Below, one piece after another: positions 48,509 to 57,310 of a stretch of DNA of 64,000 nucleotides; the stretch's first letter is position 1; the number at the start of each line of letters is the position of its first letter. The notes beneath the pieces are model-generated. The model saw nothing but the letters and a program-made list of their open reading frames with translations. It did not search any database and was not told the DNA's origin. Both the position numbers and the translations under genes were made by a program. This DNA is from Streptomyces anulatus (GTDB lineage Bacteria > Actinomycetota > Actinomycetes > Streptomycetales > Streptomycetaceae), in contig NZ_JOEZ01000013.1 of the NCBI RefSeq assembly GCF_000721175.1, positions 62,001 through 126,000 on the forward strand, in the 5' to 3' direction.

Positions 48509-48979
48509 TCAGGCCCGGGAGAGGTCGCCGGTGTTCCGGCGGCCGGCTATGGCCCCTCCGGTGTCGTCCCGCTCGGCCGCCCGCTCGGCCCGGCGGGACC
48601 GGCGCCGCTCGCGACGTATCTGCCGTGCCGAGCTGCTCGGCAGGGACACCACGCCGTTGCGCTGGTTCCACACCTGCCGGGTCACCCAGACGTCGAGCAC
48701 CGACCAGGTGGCGACCACCGTGCTGGCCACACTGCTGAGCACCATCGGGAAGGCCAGCCAGGACCCGGTCAAGGTGCTCAGGAAGGCGACCATCGCCTGG
48801 ATGATCGTCAGCGACATGATGAGAACGGCGCGCACGGCGGCCGTCCGCACCGCATCGGGCATACGCCGCTTCGAGGCCGGCTCCTCCACCCACAACTGCC
48901 GCGGGATCCGTGCCCCGTCCGCGGCTTGCGTACTCGCGGCCGCCGGTACTCTGGCGCTCCCGCGTTCCTGCGTGCTCAA
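48509..48979 (-). CDS. Two-helix membrane protein, TTG start
   Basis: 156-residue protein with a polar N-terminus, two membrane helices (AVRAVLIMSLTIIQAMVAFL and GSWLAFPMVLSSVASTVVAT) and a strongly basic tail RQIRRERRRSRRAERAAERD. The start is TTG at 48979, supported by GAAGGA 3-4 nt upstream. It converges on the SMC operon with only 30 bp between stops. No family function is known to me. Whether it has any link to the SMC complex is open. Confidence 0.65.
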   Translation of the reverse strand: MSTQERGSARVPAAASTQAADGARIPRQLWVEEPASKRRMPDAVRTAAVRAVLIMSLTIIQAMVAFLSTLTGSWLAFPMVLSSVASTVVATWSVLDVWVTRQVWNQRNGVVSLPSSSARQIRRERRRSRRAERAAERDDTGGAIAGRRNTGDLSRA

Positions 48980-49485
48980 GGTCCTTCAACTCCCCACCAC
49001 TGTCCGACTTCAGGGTGGCTGCCCGGCTTGCGCCGGTTCTACGCGGGCGGAACCCGTCCGTCCTGCCGCGCACGACCCCACCGTGCGTCTACCCCGTACA
49101 TATGGACGAACCACGCGTCCCGAAGATTCCCCTGAAAAGCGCCCGCAGGGCGCAGAAGGTCACGGAGCGAAGAATTCCAGCCAACTGAAACGTGCCGGTA
49201 GCGACAGGTCGGGCCGGCACCCTCTGTCGCTTTCGCGAATTTCATCTCCGGGGATACCGGGACAACTCATGATCAAGCCCAACCGGGACGGCTGAAAATC
49301 ATCCGGACGTGTCTTCGAGTTGTCTCTGTGTCAGTAGTAGGCTCGCGCCGTTTATTGACGCAGGACGGACCTCGCCCGCGTCCGCCCGATGCGCGCCGGT
49401 GTACGCACGGTGCGTAGAGGTGCGGGGCCGAGGGACGACCGGGAGAAGACCACCCCCGCGGTGCGGGGCCGATCTGGGGGAGGCC
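48980..49485 (+). other. 506-bp divergent regulatory gap before the conservon
   Basis: Contains no supportable gene. The section 49170-49350 is distinctly less GC-rich than its surroundings and holds a possible promoter for cvnA: TTCGAG (49314-49319), 18-bp spacer, TAGGCT (49338-49343). A 28-codon frame at 49102 has no ribosome site. Confidence 0.4.
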
Positions 49486-52400
49486 ATGCGCTTTCGCGGG
49501 AAGTCCATCCGCAGGAAGATCGTGGCGTTGCTGCTGGTGCCGCTCGTCTCCCTCACGGGCCTCTGGGTCTTCGCCACCTACATCACCGGCCGTGAGGCCG
49601 GCGAGCTGATGAGCGCCGGATCCATCGTGGAGAAGGTCGCCCACCCACTGGACGACGCCGTTCGTGCCGTACAGGCCGAGCGACGGCAGACCCTGGTCTT
49701 CCTCGCCGACCCGCGGGCCTCCGACGCGCTTCCCGTCCTCATGGGCCAGCGCGCCACCACCGACCGCATCGTGGGCGAGGTCAGGGAGAACGCCCGGGCG
49801 CAGGACGTCCGGGAAGCGCTGAGCGCCGCCGACAGCAGCCGCCTGGACGCGATCCTCAGCGCCGTCGACGGTCTGGACGCCCTGCGCGGCTCCGTCGAGA
49901 AGCGCACCATCAGCCGGGCGAAGGCGCTCGACTTCTACAACGGCCTCGTAGACCCCTCCTACCGCTTCCTCAACGGACTCCACACCCTGGAGAACGTGTC
50001 GATGGACAAGCAGATGCGGGCGCTGGTCGGGGTCGCCCGGGCCCGGGAAATGCTCTCGCGCGAGGACGCGCTCATCGCCTCCGGCCTCGTCGCCGGCCGC
50101 TTCACCACCTCCGAACTGCGCCAGATATCCGGCCTCGTGGCCCAGCGCGAGCTGCTCTACGAAGTCAGCCTGGAGAACCTCCCCGCCGCCGAGCGCCGAC
50201 GTGTCGAGCAGTTCTGGGGCAGCCCCGACACCGAACCGCTTCGCAGCGCCGAGGACACCCTGATCGCCGCCGGAGCGACGAAGCGCCCCGGCGCCGTCGA
50301 CGCCGACCGCTGGGAGGAGGCGGCCGTGCCCGTCCTCGACCGGCTGGCGGGTGACTCCACGGAAATGGGCAACCGTTTCCAGGACCGCGCCGAACCGGCC
50401 GCCTACCGGGTCCTCGCCCAGGCCGGGATCGCCGGAGTCCTCGGCTTCCTGGCCCTGATCGTCTCGGTCTTCGTCTCCGTACGCATCGGCCGTGAACTCG
50501 TCCGCGACCTCTCCCGGCTGCGCAAGGACGCCCACGAGGTCTCCGGCGTCCGGCTGCCGAGCGTCATGCGCCGACTGGCCGCGGGCGAGCAGGTGGACGT
50601 CGAGACCGAGGCCCCGCACCTCAGTTACGAGCCCGACGAGATCGGCCAGGTCGGACAGGCGCTCAACACCCTCCAGCGGGCCGCCGTCGAGGCCGCCGTC
50701 AAGCAGGCGGACATGCGGCGCGGCGTCTCCGAGGTCTTCGTCAACCTCGCCCGCCGCAACCAGGTCCTCCTGCACCGCCAGCTCACGCTGCTGGACGCGA
50801 TGGAGCGCCGTACCGAGAACAGCGACGAACTGGCCGACCTGTTCCGCCTCGACCACCTCACCACCCGCATGCGGCGGCACGCCGAGGGGCTCGTGATCCT
50901 CTCCGGCGCCGCGCCCTCCCGCCAGTGGCGCAAGCCCATCCAGCTGATGGACGTGGTGCGGGCCGCCGTCGCCGAGGTCGAGGACTACGAACGCATCGAG
51001 GTCCGGCGCCTCGCCCGGATCGGCGTGGGCGGGCCCGCCGTCGCCGACCTCACCCACCTGATCGCCGAACTCCTGGAGAACGCCACCGTCTTCTCACCCC
51101 CGCACACCGCGGTCCAGGTGCACGGCGAACGCGTCTCCAACGGCTTCACGCTCGAAATCCACGACCGCGGTCTCGGGATGCCCCCCGAAGCCCTCCTCGA
51201 CGCCAACCTGCGGCTCGCCGAGACCCCCGACTTCGAGCTCTCCGACACCGACCGGCTCGGCCTGTTCGTCGTCAGCCGGCTCGCCCAGCGCCAGAACGTC
51301 CGGGTCTCCCTGCAGAAATCGCCGTACGGAGGCACCACCGCGGTCGTGTTCATCCCCGCGGCCCTGCTCACCGAGGCCCCCGACACCCACGGCACCGGGT
51401 TCCGCCTCGACCGCCGGGCCGAGCGGGCGATCGGCAGCGGGCGGAGCTCCGACGCGGCGCAGGGCGCGCAGAAGACGACCCCGGGCGGGGAGCGCCGCGT
51501 CAACGGCAGGTCCGCGGTCCTGTCGCCGGTGCCCACCGGACTCACCGGACCGGGCGTCCTGGACGGGCCGGTCGAGCTGGAGGCCCCGGTCGGCCCGCTG
51601 GACTTCGCCGCCGACCCGCTGGACGGTTCGCCGGATCCGGCCCTGGACCCGGCCCTCGGACCCGTCCTGGACGGCGTCTCCGACCTGGAGGACACCGAGA
51701 GCGAGCGCGGCGGCATCTTCCGCGCCCGGGACCTGCGCCGCGAGGGCGACCGCGAGCCCCGCCGCGACGAGCCCGGCGGCCCGCGCCGCGACACCGACCG
51801 GGACCAGCACCAGCAGGCCCGCGACCACGGCGACGAGCCCACGGCGGAGGTCCGCCCGATGCGCCCCGCCGGCCCCGCGCCGCTGCCGCGCCGTACCCCG
51901 CCGACGCTGGTCACCGACCGGGGCCGCCGGGTCGACGGCGCGGGCGACGACCCGGTCGTGACTCCCGCGAGGGCCACCGGCCCGGTCCCGCACACCGCCG
52001 ACCGGGCCTCCGACCCGGCCGACAGGCCCCGCACCGCTGATGCGCCCTGGACCACGCGAGCCGCAGCACAGCGCACGACGGAGGCAGCCCGCGCCACGGA
52101 ACCACCCCGCGCCACGGAGCCGGAGACCCCGGCGCCGGCCGCCCCACCGGCGCCCGACACCGTGGGCGGCCTGCCGCGCCGGGTCCGGCAGGCCAGCCTC
52201 GCCCGCCAGCTCCGGGAGGAGTCCGCGGACCGGACCGCGCACCGTGCGTCGCCCGTGGACATGCTCGACGACGCCGAGCGCGACGCGGACGAGGTACGCG
52301 ACCGTATGGCCTCGCTCCAGCGCGGCTGGCAGCGCGGCCGTCGGCAGAACGCCGAACCCACCGAACCCACCGAGACCACCGGGATCACCGAACCCACCGA

Positions 52401-52506
52401 GACCACCGGGATCACGGACAACGCCGGGATCACGGACAACACCGAGGACACCGGCGGCCCCGGTGGCACAGCACCAGGAACCACTCCGGGAGGGGACGGT
52501 CGATGA
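49486..52506 (+). CDS. cvnA: Conservon histidine-kinase-like sensor CvnA
   Basis: 1006-residue membrane sensor of a conservon. First membrane helix at about 12-32 (IVALLLVPLVSLTGLWVFAT), then an extracellular nitrate/nitrite-sensing (NIT) domain to about 300, second helix at about 308-330, HAMP-like region, and an HATPase domain (HLIAELLENATVFSPPHTAV with the N-box, HDRGLGMPPEAL, LGLFVVSRLA). The dimerisation segment lacks a clear phospho-His H-box, as is usual for CvnA. A disordered Pro/Asp/Arg tail of about 350 residues ends in ETTGIT-type repeats. ATG at 49486 follows GGGGGAGG. CvnA-D form a membrane-bound heterocomplex resembling eukaryotic G-protein signalling. Confidence 0.9.
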   Translation: MRFRGKSIRRKIVALLLVPLVSLTGLWVFATYITGREAGELMSAGSIVEKVAHPLDDAVRAVQAERRQTLVFLADPRASDALPVLMGQRATTDRIVGEVRENARAQDVREALSAADSSRLDAILSAVDGLDALRGSVEKRTISRAKALDFYNGLVDPSYRFLNGLHTLENVSMDKQMRALVGVARAREMLSREDALIASGLVAGRFTTSELRQISGLVAQRELLYEVSLENLPAAERRRVEQFWGSPDTEPLRSAEDTLIAAGATKRPGAVDADRWEEAAVPVLDRLAGDSTEMGNRFQDRAEPAAYRVLAQAGIAGVLGFLALIVSVFVSVRIGRELVRDLSRLRKDAHEVSGVRLPSVMRRLAAGEQVDVETEAPHLSYEPDEIGQVGQALNTLQRAAVEAAVKQADMRRGVSEVFVNLARRNQVLLHRQLTLLDAMERRTENSDELADLFRLDHLTTRMRRHAEGLVILSGAAPSRQWRKPIQLMDVVRAAVAEVEDYERIEVRRLARIGVGGPAVADLTHLIAELLENATVFSPPHTAVQVHGERVSNGFTLEIHDRGLGMPPEALLDANLRLAETPDFELSDTDRLGLFVVSRLAQRQNVRVSLQKSPYGGTTAVVFIPAALLTEAPDTHGTGFRLDRRAERAIGSGRSSDAAQGAQKTTPGGERRVNGRSAVLSPVPTGLTGPGVLDGPVELEAPVGPLDFAADPLDGSPDPALDPALGPVLDGVSDLEDTESERGGIFRARDLRREGDREPRRDEPGGPRRDTDRDQHQQARDHGDEPTAEVRPMRPAGPAPLPRRTPPTLVTDRGRRVDGAGDDPVVTPARATGPVPHTADRASDPADRPRTADAPWTTRAAAQRTTEAARATEPPRATEPETPAPAAPPAPDTVGGLPRRVRQASLARQLREESADRTAHRASPVDMLDDAERDADEVRDRMASLQRGWQRGRRQNAEPTEPTETTGITEPTETTGITDNAGITDNTEDTGGPGGTAPGTTPGGDGR

Positions 52507-52946
52507 CCGCACCGAACGCCGCAGCACACAACCCCGCACGCCACGGCTCGGGCGAACTGAACTGGCTGCTCGACGAACTCGTCCAGCGCGTCGCCAGCAT
52601 CCGCAAGGCGCTGGTGCTCTCCAGCGACGGACTCGCCACCGGGGCCTCGGGGGACCTGACCCGCGAGGACAGCGAGCATCTCGCCGCCGTGGCCTCCGGG
52701 TTCCACAGCCTCGCCAAGGGCGTGGGCCACCACTTCGACGCGGGCCGGGTGCGCCAGACGGTCGTCGAACTGGACGAGGCGTTCCTCTTCGTCACCGCCG
52801 CCGGCGACGGAAGCTGCCTCGCCGTGCTGGCGGAGGCCGACTCCGACGTGGGCCAGGTCGCGTACGAGATGACCCTGATGGTCAAGCGCGTGGGGGCCCA
52901 CCTGGCCAACGCCCCACGGACGACCGGTCTGCCCGCCGGAGGGTGA
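52503..52946 (+). CDS. cvnB: Roadblock/LC7 protein CvnB
   Basis: 147-residue roadblock/LC7 domain protein (LNWLLDELVQRVASIRKALV, LSSDGLATGASGDLTREDSE, VVELDEAFLFVTAAGDGSCL and VGQVAYEMTLMVKRVGAHLA). Such proteins act as co-regulators of small GTPases. ATG at 52503 overlaps the cvnA stop by ATGA. It is the second gene of the cvn operon. Confidence 0.93.
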   Translation: MTAPNAAAHNPARHGSGELNWLLDELVQRVASIRKALVLSSDGLATGASGDLTREDSEHLAAVASGFHSLAKGVGHHFDAGRVRQTVVELDEAFLFVTAAGDGSCLAVLAEADSDVGQVAYEMTLMVKRVGAHLANAPRTTGLPAGG

Positions 52947-52948
52947 GT

Positions 52949-53395
52949 GTGGCGGGCATGAGCGCCGACTCCCCCCGGGGCACCGGCCCCGGATCCCCGG
53001 ACGCGTCCGTCGACCCCCAGGCCTCTCGGTGGTACGACGCGGAGGCGGGACCGGTGGTCCGCCCCTACGCGATGACCCGGGGGCGTACGAGCAGCGCCTC
53101 CCGTCACCGCCTCGACCTGATCGCGCTCGTCGTACCGGAACCGGCCGCCGACGATCCCGGCCGGGACCAGACGCTCGCCCCCGAACACGTGGCGATCATC
53201 GAACTCTGCAGCGACATGCCCCAGTCCATCGCCGAACTCGCCGCCGAACTCGACCTCCCCGTAGGGGTGGTACGGGTCCTGGTCGGCGATCTCGTCGAGG
53301 ACGAGCTGGTGCACGTCACCCGTCCCGTTCCGCCGGCCGAACTGCCGGACGTGAACATTCTTCGCGAGGTTATCAATGGCCTTCGGGCGCTCTAG
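52949..53395 (+). CDS. cvnC: DUF742 protein CvnC
   Basis: 148-residue DUF742 protein. The core is VVRPYAMTRGRTSSASRHRL, DLIALVV and a winged-helix-like HVAIIELCSDMPQSIAELAA, ELDLPVGVVRVLVGDLVEDE. GTG at 52949 was chosen because GGAGGG lies 5 nt upstream; GTG 52943 (overlapping the cvnB stop) and ATG 52958 are alternatives. The 3' end overlaps cvnD by 20 bp, the usual conservon arrangement. Confidence 0.9.
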   Translation: MAGMSADSPRGTGPGSPDASVDPQASRWYDAEAGPVVRPYAMTRGRTSSASRHRLDLIALVVPEPAADDPGRDQTLAPEHVAIIELCSDMPQSIAELAAELDLPVGVVRVLVGDLVEDELVHVTRPVPPAELPDVNILREVINGLRAL

Positions 53396-53984
53396 GCGCG
53401 ACAAGCAGCGGGTGGTCGAGCCCGTCACCCTGAAGATCCTGGTGGCGGGAGGGTTCGGCGTCGGCAAGACGACCGCGGTCGGCGCGGTCAGCGAGATCAG
53501 GCCCCTGCGCACCGAGGAACGCCTCAGCGAGGCGGGCCGCCCGGTGGACGATCTGGACGGGGTCGAGTCCAAGACCACCACCACGGTGGCGATGGACTTC
53601 GGCCGGATCACGCTGCGGGAGGACCTGGTCCTCTACCTGTTCGGCACGCCCGGCCAGGACCGCTTCTGGTTCCTGTGGGACGAACTGGCCCAGGGCTCCC
53701 TGGGCGCGGTCGTCCTCGCCGACACGCGGCGTCTCGAGGACTGCTTCGCCGCGGTCGACTACTTCGAGCGCAGGCGGATCCCCTTCACCGTCGCGGTCAA
53801 CACGTTCGAGGGCGCCGAGCGGTTTCCCACGGAGAGCGTGCAGGCCGCTCTCGACCTCGACCCCCTGGTTCCGGTGCTCGTCTGCGACGCGCGGGACCGG
53901 TCCTCCGTGCGTGATGTCCTGGTCGCGGTCGTGGAGCACGCCCTGGAGCGTGCCGCGCGGGCCCGCGAACCCGTCGCCACCTGA
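53376..53984 (+). CDS. cvnD: Conservon small GTPase CvnD
   Basis: 202-residue GTP-binding protein with G1 ILVAGGFGVGKTTAVGAVSE, a switch-region TTTTVAMDFG, G3 LYLFGTPGQDRFWFLWDEL and G4-like VAVNTFEG where Ras proteins have NKxD. It cycles GTP in the cvn membrane complex. ATG at 53376 starts inside the cvnC 3' end. A perfect hairpin terminates the operon 24 bp after the stop. No cvnE or P450 gene follows. Confidence 0.94.
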   Translation: MAFGRSRRDKQRVVEPVTLKILVAGGFGVGKTTAVGAVSEIRPLRTEERLSEAGRPVDDLDGVESKTTTTVAMDFGRITLREDLVLYLFGTPGQDRFWFLWDELAQGSLGAVVLADTRRLEDCFAAVDYFERRRIPFTVAVNTFEGAERFPTESVQAALDLDPLVPVLVCDARDRSSVRDVLVAVVEHALERAARAREPVAT

Positions 53985-54007
53985 GCGACGCGAGTCCGGT
54001 ACGCGTA

Positions 54008-54041
54008 CGGCCCGTACCCCCGCCGACAGGGGTACGGGCCG
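54008..54041. terminator. Bidirectional terminator after cvnD
   Basis: CGGCCCGTACCCC (54008-54020) pairs perfectly with GGGGTACGGGCCG (54029-54041) across an 8-nt loop. It lies between convergent cvnD and the thiolase gene. Confidence 0.85.
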
Positions 54042-54133
54042 CACGTCGTCCGGCGGGCCGGGCCCCGAGTGTTCTGCTGCGGTGACGGCCAGTCAAGTGG
54101 GGTGCAGGGAAAACCCGTTCGGGACGCTCCGGT

Positions 54134-55324
54134 TCAACGGAGCGCCACCACCGCCGACCCGTGCCCGAACAGTCCCTGGTTCGCCGTGATCCCGACCCGC
54201 GCGCCCGGTACCTGCCGCTCCCCGGCCCGCCCGCGCAACTGCCGGGTGAGCTCGCAGACCTGCGCGATGGCCTGGGCGGGGACCGCCTCGCCGAACGAGG
54301 CGAGACCGCCGCTCGCGTTCACCGGAACCCGGCCGCCCAGCGCGGTCGCCCCCGTACGCAGCAGCTTCGCCCCCTCGCCGGGACCGCACAGCCCGATGTC
54401 CTCGTACCACTCCAGCTCCAGCGCCGTGGACAGGTCGTACACCTCGGCCAGCGAGAGATCCTCCGGCCCGACCCCCGCCTCCTCGTACGCGGTCCGCGCG
54501 ATCGAAGCCCGGAAACTCATGGAGGACGGGCCCACGGCCACCGCCGAATCCGTGCCGATGTCCGGCAGGTCCAGGACGGTCCTCGGGAAGGTGGGCGTCA
54601 CTGTGGAAACCGCCCTGATCCGCACCGGATCACGCACTCCGCGCCGCCGCGCGAACTCCACACCGCACAGCACCAGGGCTGCTGCCCCGTCGGAGGTGGC
54701 GCAGATGTCCAGCAGCCGCAGCGGATCGGCGACCATCGCGGAGGCGGCGACCTCCCCGGCCGTCACCGGCCTGCGATAGCGGGCGAACTCGTTCAGCGCC
54801 CCGGCCGCCGCGTTCTTCACCTTGACCAGCGCGAAGTCCTCCTGCGTGTCCCCGTACAGTGCCATGCGGCGGCGGGCGTACAGCCCGAAGTACGCCGGGT
54901 TCGTCGCCCCGAGCACCCGGAAGCGCAGCCAGTCCGGGTCGTCCGGCCGCTCCCCGCCCGCCGGGGCGAAGAACCCCTTGGGCGCCGCGTCGGCCCCCAC
55001 CACCAGGACCACGTCCGCCAGCCCCGCCAGGATCTGCGCCCGCGCCGTGTCGATGGCCTGCGCCCCCGAAGCACACGCGGCATACACGGACGCCACCCGC
55101 GCCCCCTGCCACCCGAGCGCCCGGGCGAACGTCGCCCCCGCCACGTAACCCGGATAGCCCCCGCGCACCGTCTGCGCGCCGACGACCGACCGGACCTCGG
55201 GCCAGCCGATGCCCGCGTCGGCGAGGGCGGCCTGCGCGGCGATCCGCCCGTACGTGACGAAGCTGTGCCCCCACTTGCCCCACGGGTGCATCCCGGCCCC
55301 GAGGACGGCCACGTCGCCGGTCAT
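54134..55324 (-). CDS. Thiolase-like lipid-transfer protein / acetyl-CoA acetyltransferase
   Basis: 396-residue member of the SCP2-type thiolase family. It begins MTGDVAVLGAGMHPWGKWGH. The nucleophile segment is VASVYAACASGAQAIDTARA. Family strands MALYGDTQEDFALVKVKNAA and ICATSDGAAALVLCGVEFAR follow, and the C-terminal active-site loops are VNASGGLASFGEAVPAQ and ITANQGLFGHGSAVV. These enzymes pair with DUF35 proteins in sterol side-chain or fatty-acid degradation (aldolase or thiolase activity). ATG at 55324 overlaps the DUF35 stop by ATGA. The substrate cannot be assigned. Confidence 0.87.
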   Translation of the reverse strand: MTGDVAVLGAGMHPWGKWGHSFVTYGRIAAQAALADAGIGWPEVRSVVGAQTVRGGYPGYVAGATFARALGWQGARVASVYAACASGAQAIDTARAQILAGLADVVLVVGADAAPKGFFAPAGGERPDDPDWLRFRVLGATNPAYFGLYARRRMALYGDTQEDFALVKVKNAAAGALNEFARYRRPVTAGEVAASAMVADPLRLLDICATSDGAAALVLCGVEFARRRGVRDPVRIRAVSTVTPTFPRTVLDLPDIGTDSAVAVGPSSMSFRASIARTAYEEAGVGPEDLSLAEVYDLSTALELEWYEDIGLCGPGEGAKLLRTGATALGGRVPVNASGGLASFGEAVPAQAIAQVCELTRQLRGRAGERQVPGARVGITANQGLFGHGSAVVALR

Positions 55325-55788
55325 GAACCGGCCTCCGTCGCCGCGACGGGGCGCCAGTGCCACGTGGTGTGAACGGTGCCCGTCGCCCGGTCCTCGTCCA
55401 GGACGCCCGGCACCACCTCCACCACCGAGCCGACGGGCAGATCGGCCACGCCCACCCCGGGCACGGCCTGCCCCAGCACCACCATGCGCTCGGCGGCCAG
55501 CTCGACGGCGACCAGCGTGTACGGCTCCCAGGGCGCCTCGGGGTCACTGACGTACGGGGGAGGCGGCCGGTAGCGCCCGTCGGTGCAGGACCACACCGTG
55601 CCCCGCTTCGACAGCGGTACCTCCTCCAGCTCACCCCCGGGGCAGCCCGGATTGCGGCAGTGGCCGTCCTCCCGGGGGAAGTGGACCGACCGGCAGCCGG
55701 AACAGCGGGTGCCCAACAGGCGGAAGTCCTCCTCCGTGGTGTTCTCGGTGAACCAACCGGCCACCGCGGGTATGCGCGTGCGCGACAA
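55321..55788 (-). CDS. DUF35 OB-fold/zinc-ribbon protein
   Basis: 155-residue acyl-CoA-associated protein. A rubredoxin-like zinc ribbon (LLGTRCSGCRSVHFPREDGH, then CRNPGCPG) is followed by an OB fold (GTVWSCTDGRYRPPPPYVSD, VLGQAVPGVGVADLPVGS, VVEVVPGVL). DUF35 proteins form heterocomplexes with thiolases, consistent with the overlapping thiolase gene downstream. The start is uncertain: TTG at 55788 follows GGGAGGGG, while GTG 55803 lacks a ribosome site. A perfect operator-like palindrome lies just upstream. Confidence 0.87.
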   Translation of the reverse strand: MSRTRIPAVAGWFTENTTEEDFRLLGTRCSGCRSVHFPREDGHCRNPGCPGGELEEVPLSKRGTVWSCTDGRYRPPPPYVSDPEAPWEPYTLVAVELAAERMVVLGQAVPGVGVADLPVGSVVEVVPGVLDEDRATGTVHTTWHWRPVAATEAGS

Positions 55789-55807
55789 GGCCCCTCCCGG
55801 CACTGGA

Positions 55808-55824
55808 TCTGACGGAACGTCAGA
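55808..55824 (-). promoter_or_regulatory. Palindromic operator TCTGACG-GAA-CGTCAGA
   Basis: A perfect 7-bp inverted repeat with a 3-bp centre lies 20 bp upstream of the DUF35/thiolase operon. The size and symmetry fit a TetR-family operator, the usual control of thiolase operons (inference). No TetR gene is adjacent in the window. Confidence 0.6.
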
Positions 55825-55872
55825 AGTGTGCCACGGGTGTCCGCCGCGAGCGAGGGGTCCGGCCCGCCCTCC

Positions 55873-56250
55873 TCAGCCGCACCCGTTCCCGCCGCATCCG
55901 TCCCGGCCGTGCTCGGCCAGCCACTTCGCCGCGGTCTCCGCCAGCTCCGCGTCCCGGCCCGCGAGCATCGTCCGGATCATCTGCGCGTCCCCGCGCAGCG
56001 ACCACACCGGATGCCCGAACGTGGCCGGGTTGTTCCTCTCGATCAGGAAGTGCGCGGGCCACGCCGTGCCGTACCCGATCAGCGGCAGGGCCGCCAGATA
56101 CCGCTTCCGGCCCCGCGCCAGCCCGTACGCGGAGATCGCGAGCCCGGTCAGGGTGCCGGTCAGATGGACCCAGCGGGTGGCGGCACGGGAGTGCATCGCG
56201 ACGTAGTAGGGCCAGAATTCCTCGTACGAATCGAACGTCTGCTGTGACAT
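55873..56250 (-). CDS. Mpo1-like (DUF962) membrane protein
   Basis: 125-residue protein. The family core is MSQQTFDSYEEFWPYYVAMH, then SRAATRWVHLTGTLTG and, after two hydrophobic segments, AWPAHFLIERNNPATFGHPV. The conserved His residues (MHSR, WVHL, AHF, GHPVW) are those proposed to bind iron in yeast Mpo1, a dioxygenase of 2-hydroxy fatty acids. The short tail GRDGCGGNGCG is Cys/Gly-rich. ATG at 56250; the longer frame upstream adds an unlikely MFGCRSGGYG. Substrate is inferred only from Mpo1. Confidence 0.82.
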   Translation of the reverse strand: MSQQTFDSYEEFWPYYVAMHSRAATRWVHLTGTLTGLAISAYGLARGRKRYLAALPLIGYGTAWPAHFLIERNNPATFGHPVWSLRGDAQMIRTMLAGRDAELAETAAKWLAEHGRDGCGGNGCG

Positions 56251-56309
56251 ACGGGCACCGTAGCCGCCCGATCGGCAACCGAACACGCCCCTTTCGCGTC
56301 CGAAATGAA

Positions 56310-56354
56310 GAACGGGCGGCCGGAGCCCACGGGGGTGGTCCCGGTCGCCCGTTC
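56310..56354 (-). terminator. Terminator of the VanX-like gene
   Basis: GAACGGGCGGCCGG (56310-56323) pairs with CCGGTCGCCCGTTC (56341-56354), one mismatch, 27 bp after the dipeptidase stop on the minus strand. A T-richer CTTCATTTCGG follows. Confidence 0.65.
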
Positions 56355-56380
56355 CCCGTCCCCCGAGGCGGCGCGTACCG

Positions 56381-57187
56381 TCAGTGTCCGGCCACCGGCC
56401 GGCGGTGCACCGGGAAGTCGAAGTAGGTGTCCGGGAACGGCTCGGGCCTGAACGTGAAGTGCCACCACTCCTCCGGCAGGTTCACGAACCCCACCTCGGT
56501 CAACGTCCGCTTCAGGAACTGCCGGTTGGCGCGCTGAAGCCCCTGGACCCGGGGATCGTCCGTGTGCGACAAGGTGTCGAAGCAGTCGTAACCCGTGCCC
56601 ATGTCCACCGAGCTGTCGGGGAACCGCTCGCCCTTGGGCGCGAAGCAGGGGGACAGCGGCTCGCCGGGACGGTATGGCCGGGTCGGCAGAGCCGGCAGTC
56701 GCACCAGCGTCAGGTCCACCGTACTGCCGCGGCTGTGCCCGGACTTCTCCGCGATGTAACCGTCCTCGAACAGCCGCTCCTTGTCGACCAGCGGATAGAA
56801 CTCATCCTTCATCACCTGGTCGTCGAGATCCTTCGCCCACCGCACGAAGTGGTCCACCGCCCGCTGCGGCCGGTAGCAGTCGTACACCTTCAGCGAGTAC
56901 CCCTGACGCAACAGCCGCTTCTGCGCCAGCTGCAGGGCACGGGCGGCGGGCCGGGTCAGGATGCAGACCGGCTGCCGATAGCCGTCGACCCGCTCACCCA
57001 GGAAGGTGTGCGCCGTGGTGTAACGCATCTCCTGGATGATCGTCGGGTCCACCGAGCGCAGCGCCACGAACTCCTCGGGAGCTCGCGGTTCGGGGCGCGC
57101 CTGTGCCGCGGGGGAGAGGGCGGTGACGGCGAGGAGGGCGGCGGCCGTGGCGGCCAGAGCACGCAGAGCGGTACGCATTCCTGTCAT
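56381..57187 (-). CDS. Secreted VanX-like D-Ala-D-Ala dipeptidase
   Basis: 268-residue exported M15D zinc peptidase that splits D-Ala-D-Ala. The Sec signal peptide is at about 1-32 (ALRALAATAAALLAVTALSP with AQA cut). Zinc and catalytic motifs are intact: EKSGHSRGSTVDLTL near residue 150 (SxHxxGxxxD) and NLPEEWWHFTF near 240 (ExxxH). Secreted homologues in Streptomyces probably recycle cell-wall peptides and do not give vancomycin resistance alone; there are no vanH/vanA genes nearby. ATG at 57187; a GTG at 57193 is possible. Confidence 0.92.
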   Translation of the reverse strand: MTGMRTALRALAATAAALLAVTALSPAAQARPEPRAPEEFVALRSVDPTIIQEMRYTTAHTFLGERVDGYRQPVCILTRPAARALQLAQKRLLRQGYSLKVYDCYRPQRAVDHFVRWAKDLDDQVMKDEFYPLVDKERLFEDGYIAEKSGHSRGSTVDLTLVRLPALPTRPYRPGEPLSPCFAPKGERFPDSSVDMGTGYDCFDTLSHTDDPRVQGLQRANRQFLKRTLTEVGFVNLPEEWWHFTFRPEPFPDTYFDFPVHRRPVAGH

Positions 57188-57310
57188 GGGCACATCGTCT
57201 ATCAGCTTCGCGGCCTCCAGGAAAGGACGCGGCTTCGCGGCGCCCGGAAGGCGGCCCCCGGAATCGCGGTCCCCGGGAGACGGGAAGGGACGGTTCGATA
57301 CAGTCCGCCC

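Noticed and set aside
49102..49188. 28-codon basic peptide frame before cvnA
   Set aside because: No ribosome site, no detectable domain, inside a promoter-like gap.
56381..57187. Vancomycin-resistance cluster
   Set aside because: The VanX-like protein is secreted and stands alone, without vanH, vanA or vanRS genes.
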